A program made the translations under genes and the position numbers. Shown here piece after piece: positions 17,889-26,969 of a stretch of DNA of 64,000 nt. This DNA comes from Chitinophaga niabensis (GTDB lineage Bacteria; Bacteroidota; Bacteroidia; Chitinophagales; Chitinophagaceae): positions 3,784,482 through 3,848,481 of the forward strand of contig NZ_FSRA01000001.1 in the NCBI RefSeq assembly GCF_900129465.1, written 5' to 3'. The number at the start of each line of letters is the position of its first letter. Within the stretch, counting starts at the first letter, position 1. The notes beneath the pieces are model-generated. The model searched no databases, was not told where the DNA came from, and saw only the letters and a program-made list of their open reading frames with translations.

Positions 17889-19046
17889 ATGAAGCATAAG
17901 CTATTGCTGTTAGTGCTTTGTTGTATAGGAGCCGTTCATCCTTTATTGGCTCAGAAAACGCAACAACAGCCTATGAACATAGGCGCAGCATTCTTACTCG
18001 TCAACCCGGATGCCCGCAGCAGCGGTATGGGGGATGCGGTTACCGGCATTGAGCCGGATGCCAATGCCCTTTTCGGTAATGCTGCCAAGATCCCATTCGC
18101 CGGAAGCTGGGGTGTCAGCGCCTCCTATTCCCCCTGGATGTATGATCTGAATGAAAGTAAAACCCATATGGGCTATGTATCTGCCTTCAAAACCTTTAAC
18201 GACATGGAAGGCATCGGGTTTTCCGTTAAATATTTCAACCACGGAGAAGTAACCTTCCGGGACGATAATGGTATGGAACTGCAACAATATCGCCCGAGAG
18301 AATACGCTATCGACGGAAGTTACGCCAGAAAGCTCTCCAAAAAGCTGGCGGTTGCCGTGTCGCTGCGGTACATCCGCAGCGAGCTTGGTTCCGGTACCTA
18401 TAATGGCCTGGAACAAAAGCCCGCTTCCTCTTTTGCAGGCGATATAGGACTGTATTACCAGGGTTTTACTGACCATATCGATTATGGCAACCGCTATTGC
18501 TGGGGGATCAGTTTTACTAACCTGGGTACCAAGCTGAAGTATACGGACGATAACAACCGTAAATCCTTCCTTCCCATGAACCTGCGGATTGGTGGCGGTT
18601 ATTCTTTTGTGCATACGCAGGAACACCAGTTCACCGTAGCAGTGGATGTCAACAAACTCCTGGTGCCTACCCCTCCTATCTACAAGCTGGATGCTGGTGG
18701 TAATCCCACCAGCGAAATTGAAAAAGGGAAAGATCCCAACCGCGGCATCGTGGAATCTATCTTCTCCTCCTTTGGGGATGCGCCGGGCGGCTTCGGCGAA
18801 GAGATCCGCGAGTTTACGATCGCATCCGGGCTTGAATATGCCTACCAGCGCAAGTTCTTTGTGCGCGCAGGTTATTTCTACGAGCATCCGAATAAGGGTA
18901 ACCGCCAGCATTTTGCGGCAGGGATCGGCGTAAATATCCAGGGCTTCCAGGTAGATATGTCTTACCAGATGCCTACCGGAACAAGCCTGCTGCAACGTAA
19001 AAGTTTAAAATTCACTCTGTTATACACACCTTTCACAGACCGTTAA
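17889..19046 (+). CDS. PorV/LptO-type outer-membrane protein
   Basis: 385 residues from the ATG at 17889, followed by a signal peptide ending LLAQ. The motif FLLVNPDARSSGMGDAVTGI with following DANALFGNAAKIPF is the PorV/PorQ signature (usually FL.I.PDAR.GGMG..., DANS..WNPAK). The remainder is a FadL-like 14-strand barrel ending in KFTLLYTPFTDR. PorV is the T9SS shuttle that carries cargo from the translocon to the attachment complex. Lying beside a sorting-domain protein suggests a dedicated, duplicated PorV for these products, but a main housekeeping copy cannot be excluded. Confidence 0.8.
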   Translation: MKHKLLLLVLCCIGAVHPLLAQKTQQQPMNIGAAFLLVNPDARSSGMGDAVTGIEPDANALFGNAAKIPFAGSWGVSASYSPWMYDLNESKTHMGYVSAFKTFNDMEGIGFSVKYFNHGEVTFRDDNGMELQQYRPREYAIDGSYARKLSKKLAVAVSLRYIRSELGSGTYNGLEQKPASSFAGDIGLYYQGFTDHIDYGNRYCWGISFTNLGTKLKYTDDNNRKSFLPMNLRIGGGYSFVHTQEHQFTVAVDVNKLLVPTPPIYKLDAGGNPTSEIEKGKDPNRGIVESIFSSFGDAPGGFGEEIREFTIASGLEYAYQRKFFVRAGYFYEHPNKGNRQHFAAGIGVNIQGFQVDMSYQMPTGTSLLQRKSLKFTLLYTPFTDR

Positions 19047-19057
19047 ACCTCTCACTC

Positions 19058-19447
19058 ATGAAATCAATCACTTTCTTAATAACCGTTTTACTGGTGATGG
19101 GCCTTTCAGCAGCCCATGCACAACAAAAGACCCGGGACATCCTTTTCCCCGATTATGCAAAAGATCAGATCAGGTTAAAAGGTACAATACAGCCGCTGGG
19201 AGCAAAACCATCTGAAGCATTGATCACCAGCCCCAAAGCACTGCGGGACAGGATCTTTAAAACCACCGGTGGTGGTGCAGCTCCAGCCACGGCTCCTGCC
19301 GCTAAACTGGAAACCAAACAGCTGGGCTCTTCCAAAAGCCTGACAGAAGCAGATAAAGAGATGAAGGAACAGCAGGCCACCATACGAACTAAAACTTTAG
19401 CACCTAAACTGGAACAACAGGAAACAGAACAAAAACCCAAAAACTGA
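19058..19447 (+). CDS. Small secreted protein of unknown function
   Basis: 129 residues. Signal peptide [20 protein letters not shown] ending AQ. The mature protein is hydrophilic: residues 25-60 contain [20 protein letters not shown], followed by an Ala/Pro/Thr-rich linker and a highly charged Gln/Glu/Lys-rich end likely to be coiled or disordered. It sits 11 nt after the PorV-like gene and 5 nt before the collagen-like gene, so it is cotranscribed and probably acts with them. No family recognised. Confidence 0.65.
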   Translation: MKSITFLITVLLVMGLSAAHAQQKTRDILFPDYAKDQIRLKGTIQPLGAKPSEALITSPKALRDRIFKTTGGGAAPATAPAAKLETKQLGSSKSLTEADKEMKEQQATIRTKTLAPKLEQQETEQKPKN

Positions 19448-19452
19448 TCATC

Positions 19453-22362
19453 ATGAAAAAACTATTAACCCTTACTATATTCTTACTCATGCTGGTGGCC
19501 CAGGAAACCTTTGCGCAAAACGGGCTTTCAGGTATCAACTACCAGGCAGTGGCACGCAATGCCAACGGGACCATTGCCGCTAATCAGAACCTCACGGTGA
19601 GGTTCTCAATCCGCGGCGGATCTGCTGCCGGCCCGGTGCAGTACCAGGAAACACATACTACCAGCACTAACGCAATTGGTCTCTTTACTTTACAGGTAGG
19701 CCGTGGTACCCCTGTTACCGGAACTTTTGCCGGTGTGCCATGGGTAGCTGCTAACCAGTATCTGCAAGTGGAAGTAAACCCGGGTGGTGGTTTTACCACA
19801 TTAGGAACTAACCAGCTGATGAGTGTGCCCTTCGCACAATTTGCAGCCAATGGTGTTGCCGGTCCTGCTGGTCCCGCCGGCCCTGCTGGTCCTGCCGGGC
19901 CTGTTGGTGCCGCTGGCCCTGCCGGTGCAGTAGGTCCTGTGGGGCCTGCCGGCCCTGCGGGTGTTCCTGGCCCGATAGGACCAATGGGGCTTCCTGGTGC
20001 AGTTGGCCCTGCAGGAGCTCCCGGTGCTCCCGGTGTTGCCGGCCCCGCTGGCCCAATTGGCCCAATTGGTCCGGTTGGTCCTGCCGGCCCTGCTGGCTCG
20101 ATTGTAGGTGCTCCCGCTGGTGGAGATCTTACCGGTTCATATCCTAACCCTGTTGTTGCGCAGATACAAGGCAAAGCTGTAAATAATGCTGCACCTGTGG
20201 CAGACCAGGTATTGAAGTTCAATGGTGTGGAATGGGCACCCGGTAGCGTGGTAGGTGCTTTCGTGCTCCCTTACGTAGCCAACGAAAATAACCCTGCTAC
20301 CCTGTTTTCCATCACCAACTCCGGAGACGGCACCTCGCTGGAAGGTGTGAACAATACCGCCACCAGTAACATTGCTTCCATCCGTGGGATCGTTAGCAGC
20401 ACCTCTCCCGGTGGATTCTCTGCCGGCGTGCGTGGTATAAATAACGGCACCGGCGGATTAGGCGTTGGTGTTTATGGCTCACAGAATGGCTCCGGCTGGG
20501 GCGTTTATGGCACAACGCCAAACGGCCTTGGGGTATATGGTAACGCTTCAGCCAACGGGTTTGGCGTATATGCCAACAGTAATACGGGAACTGGTTTACA
20601 AGCTACCAGTAACAACGGTATTCCGGCCAGTATTTCCATCTTCAACAACGCTAATAACAACAATGCCCTCGTTGTTTCCTCTGTAGGTAATGGAACCGTG
20701 ATAAATTCCAGCTCCACGGGAAATGGTACAGCTGTAAATGCCAGCAGCGCCGGAAGCCATGGCGTGCGGGGAACCACGGAAGTACAAACGGCAGCCGGCG
20801 TAATCGGTTATAATAATGGCGCCGGCGAAGCGGTAGTAGGTATCACCACCAGCAATATCGCAGGTGCAGTGGTAGGCCGGAATGATGGCGGCGGCTATGG
20901 CGTGAGAGGCTTTATTGCCACCAATGCCACTGGTACAGGTGTTGGCGTATTGGGCCAGGTAGGGTTAAATAATAGTACCGGAAGGGCAGGCCGCTTTGAA
21001 AACTTCAATAACACCAATACCGTGGGTAACACCCTGGAAGTGGAAACCAACGGTAACGGTAATATTCCCGATAATACAAAAGGTAATGCCGCTTCCTTCC
21101 TGGTAAATAATACCAACAGCGTTGCTGCGGCAGTACGGGGTGAAGTAAAAACCATCTTCGGCAACTTCGGCGCAGCCGGGATCTTTGGTATTTCCTCCGG
21201 AACCGGCGGATTTGCAGGCCTTTTCCACTCATCCAATGCAACAGGTAACGGCCACGCCCTGGTGGCCATCCAGGACGGGAATGGTAACGCCATCACCGCT
21301 AATGCCAGCAAGGATGGAAATGGTGTAGAAACCAATATTGATGGCGGCGGCAACGCCCTTTACGCCTGGGTACCTACTTTTGCCACGGGCAGGGCCGGAC
21401 GTTTCAATATCTTCAACGAAAGCAACACCAGTGATGTGATCACGGTAACCACCGTAGGTAATGGTATTGCAGGCAACTTCAAAGTGGATAAAGTAACCGG
21501 TACATCTCCTGCCGTACGAGGAGAAGTGAACTCCCAATTTGCCAACTTTGGTACCGCCGGTATCTACGGTGTCAGTTCAGGTACCGGTGGCTTCGCCGGC
21601 CTGTTCCATGCTTCCAACCCTGCAGGTAATGGCCCTGCCCTCATCGCAATAGCTGATGGTAACGGTAATGGTATTACCGCCAACGCCTCCAACACCGGGG
21701 ATGGTGTGGAAACTACAGCAGATGGTACAGGTAGCGCACTGTATGCCTGGGTACCCAACTTCGGCAACGGCAGAGCTGCACGCCTGGTGAATTACAATAC
21801 GGGCAATATCAATCCTGTACTCACTGTTGAACAACACAGCAACGGATCAATTGCTGTGTTCAAAAGCGGGAACCCAGGAACAGTGAACGTAGCTAGGATT
21901 AACTCAGCAGGCCGCGGTTTCTTCAATGATGGCACACAGAATAGCGGTGCGGATATTGCGGAAGCATTTGATGTGACTGGCCCAATGAATGCCTATGAAC
22001 CAGGCGATGTACTGGTGATCTCGACGTCTCAGGACAGGGCTATGGAAAAATCATCCGGACCTTATTCTGCCCTCGTAGCAGGCGTATACGCCACTAAACC
22101 AGGTGTATTGCTTACAGAAAGAGAGGGGGTAGATGATATCACGGACCAGGTGCCTTTAGGCGTAGTAGGTGTGATCCCCACTAAAGTATGTGACGAAGGC
22201 GGTGTTATCAAACGTGGTGACCTGCTCGTTACTGCCAGTAAACCCGGTTATGCCATGAAGGCCGATCCTGAAAAGGTGAAGCCCGGCCAGGTGATCGGCA
22301 AAGCATTGCAGGAACTGGCTTCCGGTAATGGGAAGATCAAAGTGCTGGTGAATGTAAAATAA
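19453..22362 (+). CDS. Large collagen-like surface or fibre protein
   Basis: 969 residues. Order: signal peptide (1-21, ends TFAQ); an N-terminal domain (about 22-133, [37 protein letters not shown]) common at the start of Bacteroidota surface proteins; a collagen-like Gly-X-Y stretch (about 134-216) rich in GPAGPAG; a linker [13 protein letters not shown], also seen in phage tail fibres; a long Gly/Asn-rich region with GVYG/GVRG units; two copies of a 127-residue module (about from residues 570 and 697, each with [12 protein letters not shown] and ALYAWVP); and a C-terminal domain beginning [11 protein letters not shown] that resembles fibre tail domains. No T9SS sorting domain is visible at the C-terminus. 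Probably a trimeric extracellular fibre; cargo route and role are inference. Codon use is GC-rich in the collagen part. Confidence 0.8.
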   Translation: MKKLLTLTIFLLMLVAQETFAQNGLSGINYQAVARNANGTIAANQNLTVRFSIRGGSAAGPVQYQETHTTSTNAIGLFTLQVGRGTPVTGTFAGVPWVAANQYLQVEVNPGGGFTTLGTNQLMSVPFAQFAANGVAGPAGPAGPAGPAGPVGAAGPAGAVGPVGPAGPAGVPGPIGPMGLPGAVGPAGAPGAPGVAGPAGPIGPIGPVGPAGPAGSIVGAPAGGDLTGSYPNPVVAQIQGKAVNNAAPVADQVLKFNGVEWAPGSVVGAFVLPYVANENNPATLFSITNSGDGTSLEGVNNTATSNIASIRGIVSSTSPGGFSAGVRGINNGTGGLGVGVYGSQNGSGWGVYGTTPNGLGVYGNASANGFGVYANSNTGTGLQATSNNGIPASISIFNNANNNNALVVSSVGNGTVINSSSTGNGTAVNASSAGSHGVRGTTEVQTAAGVIGYNNGAGEAVVGITTSNIAGAVVGRNDGGGYGVRGFIATNATGTGVGVLGQVGLNNSTGRAGRFENFNNTNTVGNTLEVETNGNGNIPDNTKGNAASFLVNNTNSVAAAVRGEVKTIFGNFGAAGIFGISSGTGGFAGLFHSSNATGNGHALVAIQDGNGNAITANASKDGNGVETNIDGGGNALYAWVPTFATGRAGRFNIFNESNTSDVITVTTVGNGIAGNFKVDKVTGTSPAVRGEVNSQFANFGTAGIYGVSSGTGGFAGLFHASNPAGNGPALIAIADGNGNGITANASNTGDGVETTADGTGSALYAWVPNFGNGRAARLVNYNTGNINPVLTVEQHSNGSIAVFKSGNPGTVNVARINSAGRGFFNDGTQNSGADIAEAFDVTGPMNAYEPGDVLVISTSQDRAMEKSSGPYSALVAGVYATKPGVLLTEREGVDDITDQVPLGVVGVIPTKVCDEGGVIKRGDLLVTASKPGYAMKADPEKVKPGQVIGKALQELASGNGKIKVLVNVK

Positions 22363-22421
22363 TGGATCTGATATGGCAGACCTAAACGCTTGAGTGAAGG
22401 TTAATGTCTGGATTATGTGGC

Positions 22422-22455
22422 GAGGCTGTTCCGTGAGGAGCAGCCTCCTTTTTTT
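22422..22455 (+). terminator. Intrinsic terminator after the collagen-like gene
   Basis: GAGGCTG (22422-22428), a 12-nt loop, CAGCCTC (22441-22447), then C and seven T residues. It closes the plus-strand set that starts at 17350. Confidence 0.9.
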
Positions 22456-22551
22456 CCGTTGGCGTAGTAAAGGATTATCATTACGGCTCGCTACGTGAAT
22501 CCATTCAACCATAAGCAGCTGGTATGGTGGTGGTATCTGGCTGAAGTTTAA

Positions 22552-22749
22552 AAAAGAAGAACATGCGGCAGCCCTGCATGGATAGTGATGAATAACTGGC
22601 TGAAGGATTTTGCCTATCGTATTCACCTGGGGGCAGGTACATTTATACTGGCGGGAGGAATAGCTATTGTGATAGCATTCGTTGCCGTAAGCATCCAGTC
22701 CATCGCGGCTGCGATGACCAATCCCGTGCGAAGCCTCCGGTCTGAATAA
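22552..22749 (+). pseudogene. Remnant of an FtsX/MacB-type ABC permease (C-terminus)
   Basis: The open frame encodes PAWIVMNNWLKDFAYRI followed by a hydrophobic segment and ends TNPVRSLRSE. It aligns with the C-terminus of the intact permease at 23181-25613 (WWIMNKWLQEFAYRI ... TNPVRSLRGE). Upstream of 22552 the frame is closed by a stop, and the other 740 residues are missing. It is therefore the tail of a deleted paralog. The antisense strand of its last 86 nt encodes the end of the small gene 22664-22969. Confidence 0.8.
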
Positions 22750-22969
22750 TTTCATCCGGCAATACTTCAGCTTTGAATCCCCATTCATTCAACAGCGCTA
22801 TCAGTCCGGAAGCGTGAACAGGGCCTGTTGTGCATTTCACACGCAAGATCCTGTCGCAATCTTCGAGATCGAAATTGGCTTTGTAATCAGCATACCGCTG
22901 ATGGATCTGATCTACCAGTTTGTAAGCAAAGATGGGTTCCCTTACATTGGTTTTAAATACTTCTACCAT
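22664..22969 (-). CDS. Small HMA-like domain protein with chimeric C-terminus
   Basis: 101 residues from the ATG at 22969 (MVEVFKTNVREPIFAYKLVD). Residues 1-73 resemble the small protein at 47429-47686: V-F-[KR]-T-N-[VI]-R near the start, DLEDCDRILRVKC against DREDSDKVLRIEA, and an end GFKAEVLPDE against GFFCEELPE. These small proteins have a ferredoxin/heavy-metal-associated-like pattern without the CxxC metal site. After LPDE an extra 26 residues (from IIQTGGFARDWSSQPRWTGC on) are read from the antisense strand of the ABC permease remnant. The extension looks acquired by rearrangement. Confidence 0.6.
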   Translation of the reverse strand: MVEVFKTNVREPIFAYKLVDQIHQRYADYKANFDLEDCDRILRVKCTTGPVHASGLIALLNEWGFKAEVLPDEIIQTGGFARDWSSQPRWTGCLRQRMLSQ

Positions 22970-23138
22970 GATACAAATGTAGCCGGGCAAAAGTACTTTA
23001 ACAGGGTGCATATACGTCAATCTACGGGCTGATTTGCGACAATTTCAATAGTGAACAATTCATGTATCAAAACCGGACAGGAAACTAAAAAATCCTTCTT
23101 TTAAATCGTTGATTACTAACACCATTGCTATCTGGCAT

Positions 23139-23146
23139 TACCTTTG
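23139..23146 (+). promoter_or_regulatory. Possible -7 box of the ABC permease gene
   Basis: TACCTTTG matches TAnnTTTG exactly, 35 nt before the ATG. No clear TTTG lies 19-21 nt upstream. Confidence 0.5.
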
Positions 23147-23180
23147 GGCAGCAGCTGTCAATACCATTTAAAACAAGTGC

Positions 23181-25613
23181 ATGATCCGCAATTATTTCAA
23201 GCTCGCTTTTCGTAATCTGTTGAGGAATAAAATATTTACAGCCATCAATATCTCAGGCCTGGCCATGGGCATTGCCATCTGCCTGGTGATCATGCTTTTT
23301 ATAAAGAATGAATGGAGTTACGACCGCCACAATGAAAAGGCAGACAGGATCGTAAGGGTTGTATTTAAAGGTTCGGTGCAGGGGCAGGCTATGAAAGAAG
23401 CTAATGTAATGCCTCCTACGGCACAGACCTTATTGAAAGATTATCCCGAAGTAGAAGCCGCCACCCGCATCCGGAACGCAGGTGCTGCCACTTTCAGCCA
23501 TAAAGAAAAAAGTTTTAAAGAAGAGGCCCTGGCCTTTGCAGATGCCAGTTTATTCAGCGTATTCACCCTTCCTTTTGTGAAAGGGGATCCTGGAACGGCC
23601 CTGCTGGAACCCAACACCATCGTGATATCGGAGGCCGTGGCACAAAAGTATTTTGGACGGGAAGATCCCATTGGCCAGTTACTGGAAATAAAAAACGAGC
23701 AGAAGGCCTATAAAGTGACCGGGGTAATGAAAGCCATTCCCGTGAATGCTCACTTTCATTTTGACCTTTTTCTTTCCATGGCGAGTTTACCCGATCAAAG
23801 TTCTGATTCATGGATGATTTCCGGTTATTTCACCTACCTCCTCCTGAAACCTGGCATCGCCTGGCAAAAACTGGAAGCCAAACTACCACAAGTGGTAGAG
23901 AAATACATGGGCCCGCAATTGCACCAGTCCATGGGTTTTACGCTGGCTGAATTCCGCAAAAAGGGGAACGACATTGGCCTGTACCTTCAACCGCTCACAG
24001 ATATCCACCTGCGCTCGAACCTGATGCCCATGACGGAACTGGAGCCTACCGGGGATATGCGTTACGTGTATATTTTTGGTGCCGTGGCAATATTCATGCT
24101 CCTGATCGCCTGTATTAATTTCATGAACCTTTCTACCGCCAGTGCCTCCAAACGCGCCAGGGAAGTAGGTATACGAAAAGTGCTCGGTTCCGCAAAAACA
24201 GACCTGGTACGCCAGTTCCTGCTGGAATCTATCCTGCTCACCGCTTTTGCCATGATATTAGGCCTGGTACTGGTGTATTTAGCCCTGCCTGTTTTCAATC
24301 ACCTTACCGGAAAAGAACTCCGTCTCGGCTTAACCACTAATCCCTGGCTGATCCCTTCCCTGCTGCTTTTCGGTTTATTTGTAGGCGTACTGGCCGGTAG
24401 TTATCCTGCCTTCATGCTTTCTTCTTTCAATCCTGTTAAAGTGCTGAAAGGCAGGTTTACAGGTGGCAAGGCCACGATGGGTTTGCGGAGCGGCCTGGTG
24501 GTTTTCCAGTTTGCCGTTTCTATTATACTCATCGTAGGAACGGTGGTAGTGTATCAACAGCTCACGTACATCCAGAACAAAAAGCTGGGGTACGAGCGGG
24601 ACCAGGTGATCGTGCTGCCGGAAACCTCCCGGCTGGGTGTTAATGAAAATGCCTTCAGGGAACGGCTGCTGCAGGACCCGCGGGTGGTGAACATCAGTAC
24701 TTCCGGTTATCTTCCCGCAGGCCCTACCTATAACAATAACTTCTTTGTTTATGCCAAAGAGCAGGCAGAGCAGATCAAAACCCTGCGGTACGATGTGGAT
24801 GACAGCTACATCCCTACCATGAGCATGCAGGTGATAGCGGGCCGTAATTTCTCCAGGAACTATGGCACAGATTCAACTGGTGCCATCCTTAATGAAGCGG
24901 CCGTAAAAGCGCTGGGCTGGGATACACAGAATGCCCTGGGCCAAACGATCACCCGCTCCCATAATAAGGCTGGTACAGATAAAGTCACTTACCATGTGAT
25001 CGGCATCGTGAAAGATTTTCATTTCAGGTCCCTCCACGAGCAGATCTCTCCGCTGGTGATGGTATTGGCCAGTTACAACGGTACCATGATCGTGAAAGCG
25101 AAAACAAAAGATATCTCCGGCTTGCTGGCGGACATGAATAAAACATGGAATGATCTCAAGGCAGCTGCCCCGCTAAACTATTCCTTCCTGGATGAACGTT
25201 TTAAGGCAACTTACGAAGCGGAACAAAAGATAGCCCTGATCCTGGGTATCTCTGCCAGCCTGACTATTTTCGTAGCCTGCCTGGGCCTGTTTGGTCTGGC
25301 CACTTTCACCGCTGAACAGCGCACAAAGGAAATTGGTGTACGGAAAGTACTGGGTGCTACTGTAACAAGCATAGTGGCTTTGCTCTCGAAGGATTTCCTG
25401 AAACTGGTATTGATCGCCAATGTACTGGCCTTACCGGTGGCCTGGTGGATCATGAACAAGTGGCTGCAGGAGTTTGCCTACCGGATCGACATCAGTTGGA
25501 GTGTATTCGTGATTGCCATTCTCTCAGCCATCCTGATAGCCCTGGCGGCGGTTAGTTTCCATTCCGTGAAAGCGGCGTTGACCAACCCGGTGCGTAGCTT
25601 GAGGGGGGAGTAA
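23181..25613 (+). CDS. ABC transporter permease, FtsX/MacB family
   Basis: 810 residues. MIRNYFKLAFRNLLRNKIFT and the following first membrane segment with GLAMGIAICLVIM open a MacB-type periplasmic core domain. The first FtsX domain spans about 290-415 (three helices, with AREVGIRKVLGSAKTDLVRQ), a second periplasmic part follows, and the second FtsX domain spans about 690-810 (TKEIGVRKVLGATVTSIVAL). The end TNPVRSLRGE is typical. Such proteins drive export or lipoprotein-linked mechanotransmission with a MacB/LolD-type ATPase; no ATPase gene is in the window. A decayed paralog tail lies just upstream. Confidence 0.9.
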   Translation: MIRNYFKLAFRNLLRNKIFTAINISGLAMGIAICLVIMLFIKNEWSYDRHNEKADRIVRVVFKGSVQGQAMKEANVMPPTAQTLLKDYPEVEAATRIRNAGAATFSHKEKSFKEEALAFADASLFSVFTLPFVKGDPGTALLEPNTIVISEAVAQKYFGREDPIGQLLEIKNEQKAYKVTGVMKAIPVNAHFHFDLFLSMASLPDQSSDSWMISGYFTYLLLKPGIAWQKLEAKLPQVVEKYMGPQLHQSMGFTLAEFRKKGNDIGLYLQPLTDIHLRSNLMPMTELEPTGDMRYVYIFGAVAIFMLLIACINFMNLSTASASKRAREVGIRKVLGSAKTDLVRQFLLESILLTAFAMILGLVLVYLALPVFNHLTGKELRLGLTTNPWLIPSLLLFGLFVGVLAGSYPAFMLSSFNPVKVLKGRFTGGKATMGLRSGLVVFQFAVSIILIVGTVVVYQQLTYIQNKKLGYERDQVIVLPETSRLGVNENAFRERLLQDPRVVNISTSGYLPAGPTYNNNFFVYAKEQAEQIKTLRYDVDDSYIPTMSMQVIAGRNFSRNYGTDSTGAILNEAAVKALGWDTQNALGQTITRSHNKAGTDKVTYHVIGIVKDFHFRSLHEQISPLVMVLASYNGTMIVKAKTKDISGLLADMNKTWNDLKAAAPLNYSFLDERFKATYEAEQKIALILGISASLTIFVACLGLFGLATFTAEQRTKEIGVRKVLGATVTSIVALLSKDFLKLVLIANVLALPVAWWIMNKWLQEFAYRIDISWSVFVIAILSAILIALAAVSFHSVKAALTNPVRSLRGE

Positions 25614-25643
25614 AATATTATGGGGTCAGCTTTTTTCTATCGC

Positions 25644-25664
25644 TCAGCCGCCGTTGTGTCACTC
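25644..25664. repeat. Dispersed repeat core, copy A
   Basis: A 21-bp core starting TCAGCCGCCGTTGTG is identical, in inverted orientation, to 59144-59164. Similarity extends on the left with TGGGGTCAGCTTTT and on the right with CACTTCGGCG. Here the core pairs with GGCGGTTGA just downstream to form a hairpin. It lies between convergent genes, as does copy B. Confidence 0.7.
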
Positions 25665-25777
25665 ACTTCGGCGGTTGAATATTTTTGGGCAGGGGCGGCG
25701 AAAGTACTTCCTTTCAAGGGGAAAAGAAAAATGCCTTCCACAAAAGGCATAAAAAATCAAACATTCTTCCGAAGGGG

Positions 25778-25980
25778 TATTCCTTAAATATATGCTGAAA
25801 AATACCTCCCAAAGAGGACAAAAAAAATGTTCACTTAAGTATGCCGTGAAAAACACCCTCCCTCAGAGGACAAAAAAAAGGTTCACTTATGTATGCCGTG
25901 AAAAACACCCTCCCAAAGAGGACAAAAAAATGTTCACTTAAGTATGCCGTGAAAAACACCTCCCAAAGAAGGCACAAAAA
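25778..25980. repeat. Tandem array of about 51-bp units
   Basis: Units begin near 25778, 25829, 25881 and 25932 with spacing 51-52 nt. A diverged partial unit lies at 26005, inside and beyond the rpsG terminator. Each has GTTCACTTAAGTATGCCGTG, then AAAAACACC, CTCCCAAAGAGG and an A-run. The array fills the gap between the permease stop and the rpsG terminator. Confidence 0.8.
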
Positions 25981-26010
25981 AAGCGAACATCCCTTTGCAG
26001 GAATGTTCGC
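25974..26010 (-). terminator. Intrinsic terminator of rpsL-rpsG
   Basis: On the minus strand GCGAACAT (26010-26003), loop, ATGTTCGC (25990-25983), then a T-run of seven, 22 nt after the rpsG stop. It separates rpsG from fusA. Confidence 0.9.
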
Positions 26011-26031
26011 TTAAATATATTCTGAAAAATA

Positions 26032-26499
26032 CTACACTTTGAAGTGAGAGAAAGCCTTGTTGGCTTCAGCCATACGGTGTGTATCTTCTTTCTTCTTGAA
26101 TGCAGCGCCTTCACCTTTGCTGGCAGCGATGATCTCATTAGCCAGTTTCTCAGCCATGCTCTTACCGTTTCTTTCACCAGCATAGCGCACGAGCCATTTG
26201 ATGCTCAAAGACACTTTTCTGTCAGCACGAACCTCTGCAGGGATCTGGAAGGTAGCACCACCGATACGGCGGCTACGAACTTCAACAGCAGGAGTTACGT
26301 TAGTTAATGCTTTTCTCCAAACATCGTAACCATTTTCGTTAGTTGCTTGGCTAACGCGGTCAACGGCGTCGTAGAATATTTTATAGGCAATGCTCTTTTT
26401 TCCTTGTTCCATGATGTTATTCACAAAACGAGTTACCAGTTTATCCTGGAACCTGGGATCCGGAGCCAGGGGTAATTTTTTCGCAGCTTGCTTTCTCAT
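26032..26499 (-). CDS. rpsG: 30S ribosomal protein S7
   Basis: 155 residues, family length. MRKQAAKKLPLAPDPRFQDK, then VTRFVNNIMEQGKKSIAYKI and the beta-wing region VEVRSRRIGGATFQIPAEVR are signatures. S7 nucleates the small-subunit head. It follows rpsL after 30 nt. The usual next gene, fusA, is 9.1 kb away. Confidence 0.98.
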   Translation of the reverse strand: MRKQAAKKLPLAPDPRFQDKLVTRFVNNIMEQGKKSIAYKIFYDAVDRVSQATNENGYDVWRKALTNVTPAVEVRSRRIGGATFQIPAEVRADRKVSLSIKWLVRYAGERNGKSMAEKLANEIIAASKGEGAAFKKKEDTHRMAEANKAFSHFKV

Positions 26500-26529
26500 T
26501 TATTAGAAAAATTTCGACTTTTTAATTAA

Positions 26530-26910
26530 TTATTTCTTAGCCTTTTCCTTCTTAGTACCATATTTGGAACGGCTCTGTTTCCTGTCCTTCACACCAGCGG
26601 TATCCAATGAACCACGTACGATATGATAACGTACACCTGGTAGATCTTTTACCCTTCCGCCACGGATCAGAACGATGGAGTGCTCTTGCAAGTTGTGGCC
26701 TTCACCCGGAATATAGGCGATCACCTCTACTTTGTTTGTCAAGCGCACCTTAGCTACTTTACGCAAAGCAGAGTTCGGTTTCTTCGGAGTGGTAGTGTAC
26801 ACACGGGTACAAACGCCACGGCGCTGAGGACAAGCATCCAATGCTCTGGACTTGGACTTAGCCCTGATAATTTCTCTTCCTTTTCTTACTAATTGCTGTA
26901 TTGTAGGCAT
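26530..26910 (-). CDS. rpsL: 30S ribosomal protein S12
   Basis: 126 residues. [40 protein letters not shown] and [20 protein letters not shown] are the S12 decoding-centre signatures. Lysines at the classical streptomycin positions are present (PKKPNSA and RVKDLP), so no resistance substitution is visible. First gene of a two-gene unit with its own promoter. Confidence 0.98.
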   Translation of the reverse strand: MPTIQQLVRKGREIIRAKSKSRALDACPQRRGVCTRVYTTTPKKPNSALRKVAKVRLTNKVEVIAYIPGEGHNLQEHSIVLIRGGRVKDLPGVRYHIVRGSLDTAGVKDRKQSRSKYGTKKEKAKK

Positions 26911-26969
26911 TCTTACCTAGTTTATTTTTCTTGCTGGTTTACAATGTCAGCCAAATATCTCAGTATGAG

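Noticed and set aside
17994-18995. A 333-codon minus-strand frame across the PorV-like gene
   Set aside because: Complement of a gene with clear family motifs; the predicted product has no recognisable domain.
19584-20222. Minus-strand frame over the collagen region with Pro/Gly repeats
   Set aside because: The repeated GGNCCN codons of the Gly-X-Y stretch give a repetitive antisense frame by construction.
25861-25980. Series of intrinsic terminators in the 51-bp array
   Set aside because: The CCTCCCAAAGAGG stem is only 4 bp, and on the minus strand the T-run precedes the stem instead of following it.
25778-26010. CRISPR array
   Set aside because: The units are 51-52 nt and contiguous with no unique spacers, and no cas genes are near; it is a simple tandem repeat.
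11100-26030. Mobile element or prophage interrupting the str cluster
   Set aside because: No transposase, integrase, terminal repeats or target duplication were recognised. Collagen-like and tail-fibre-like domains alone do not make a prophage.
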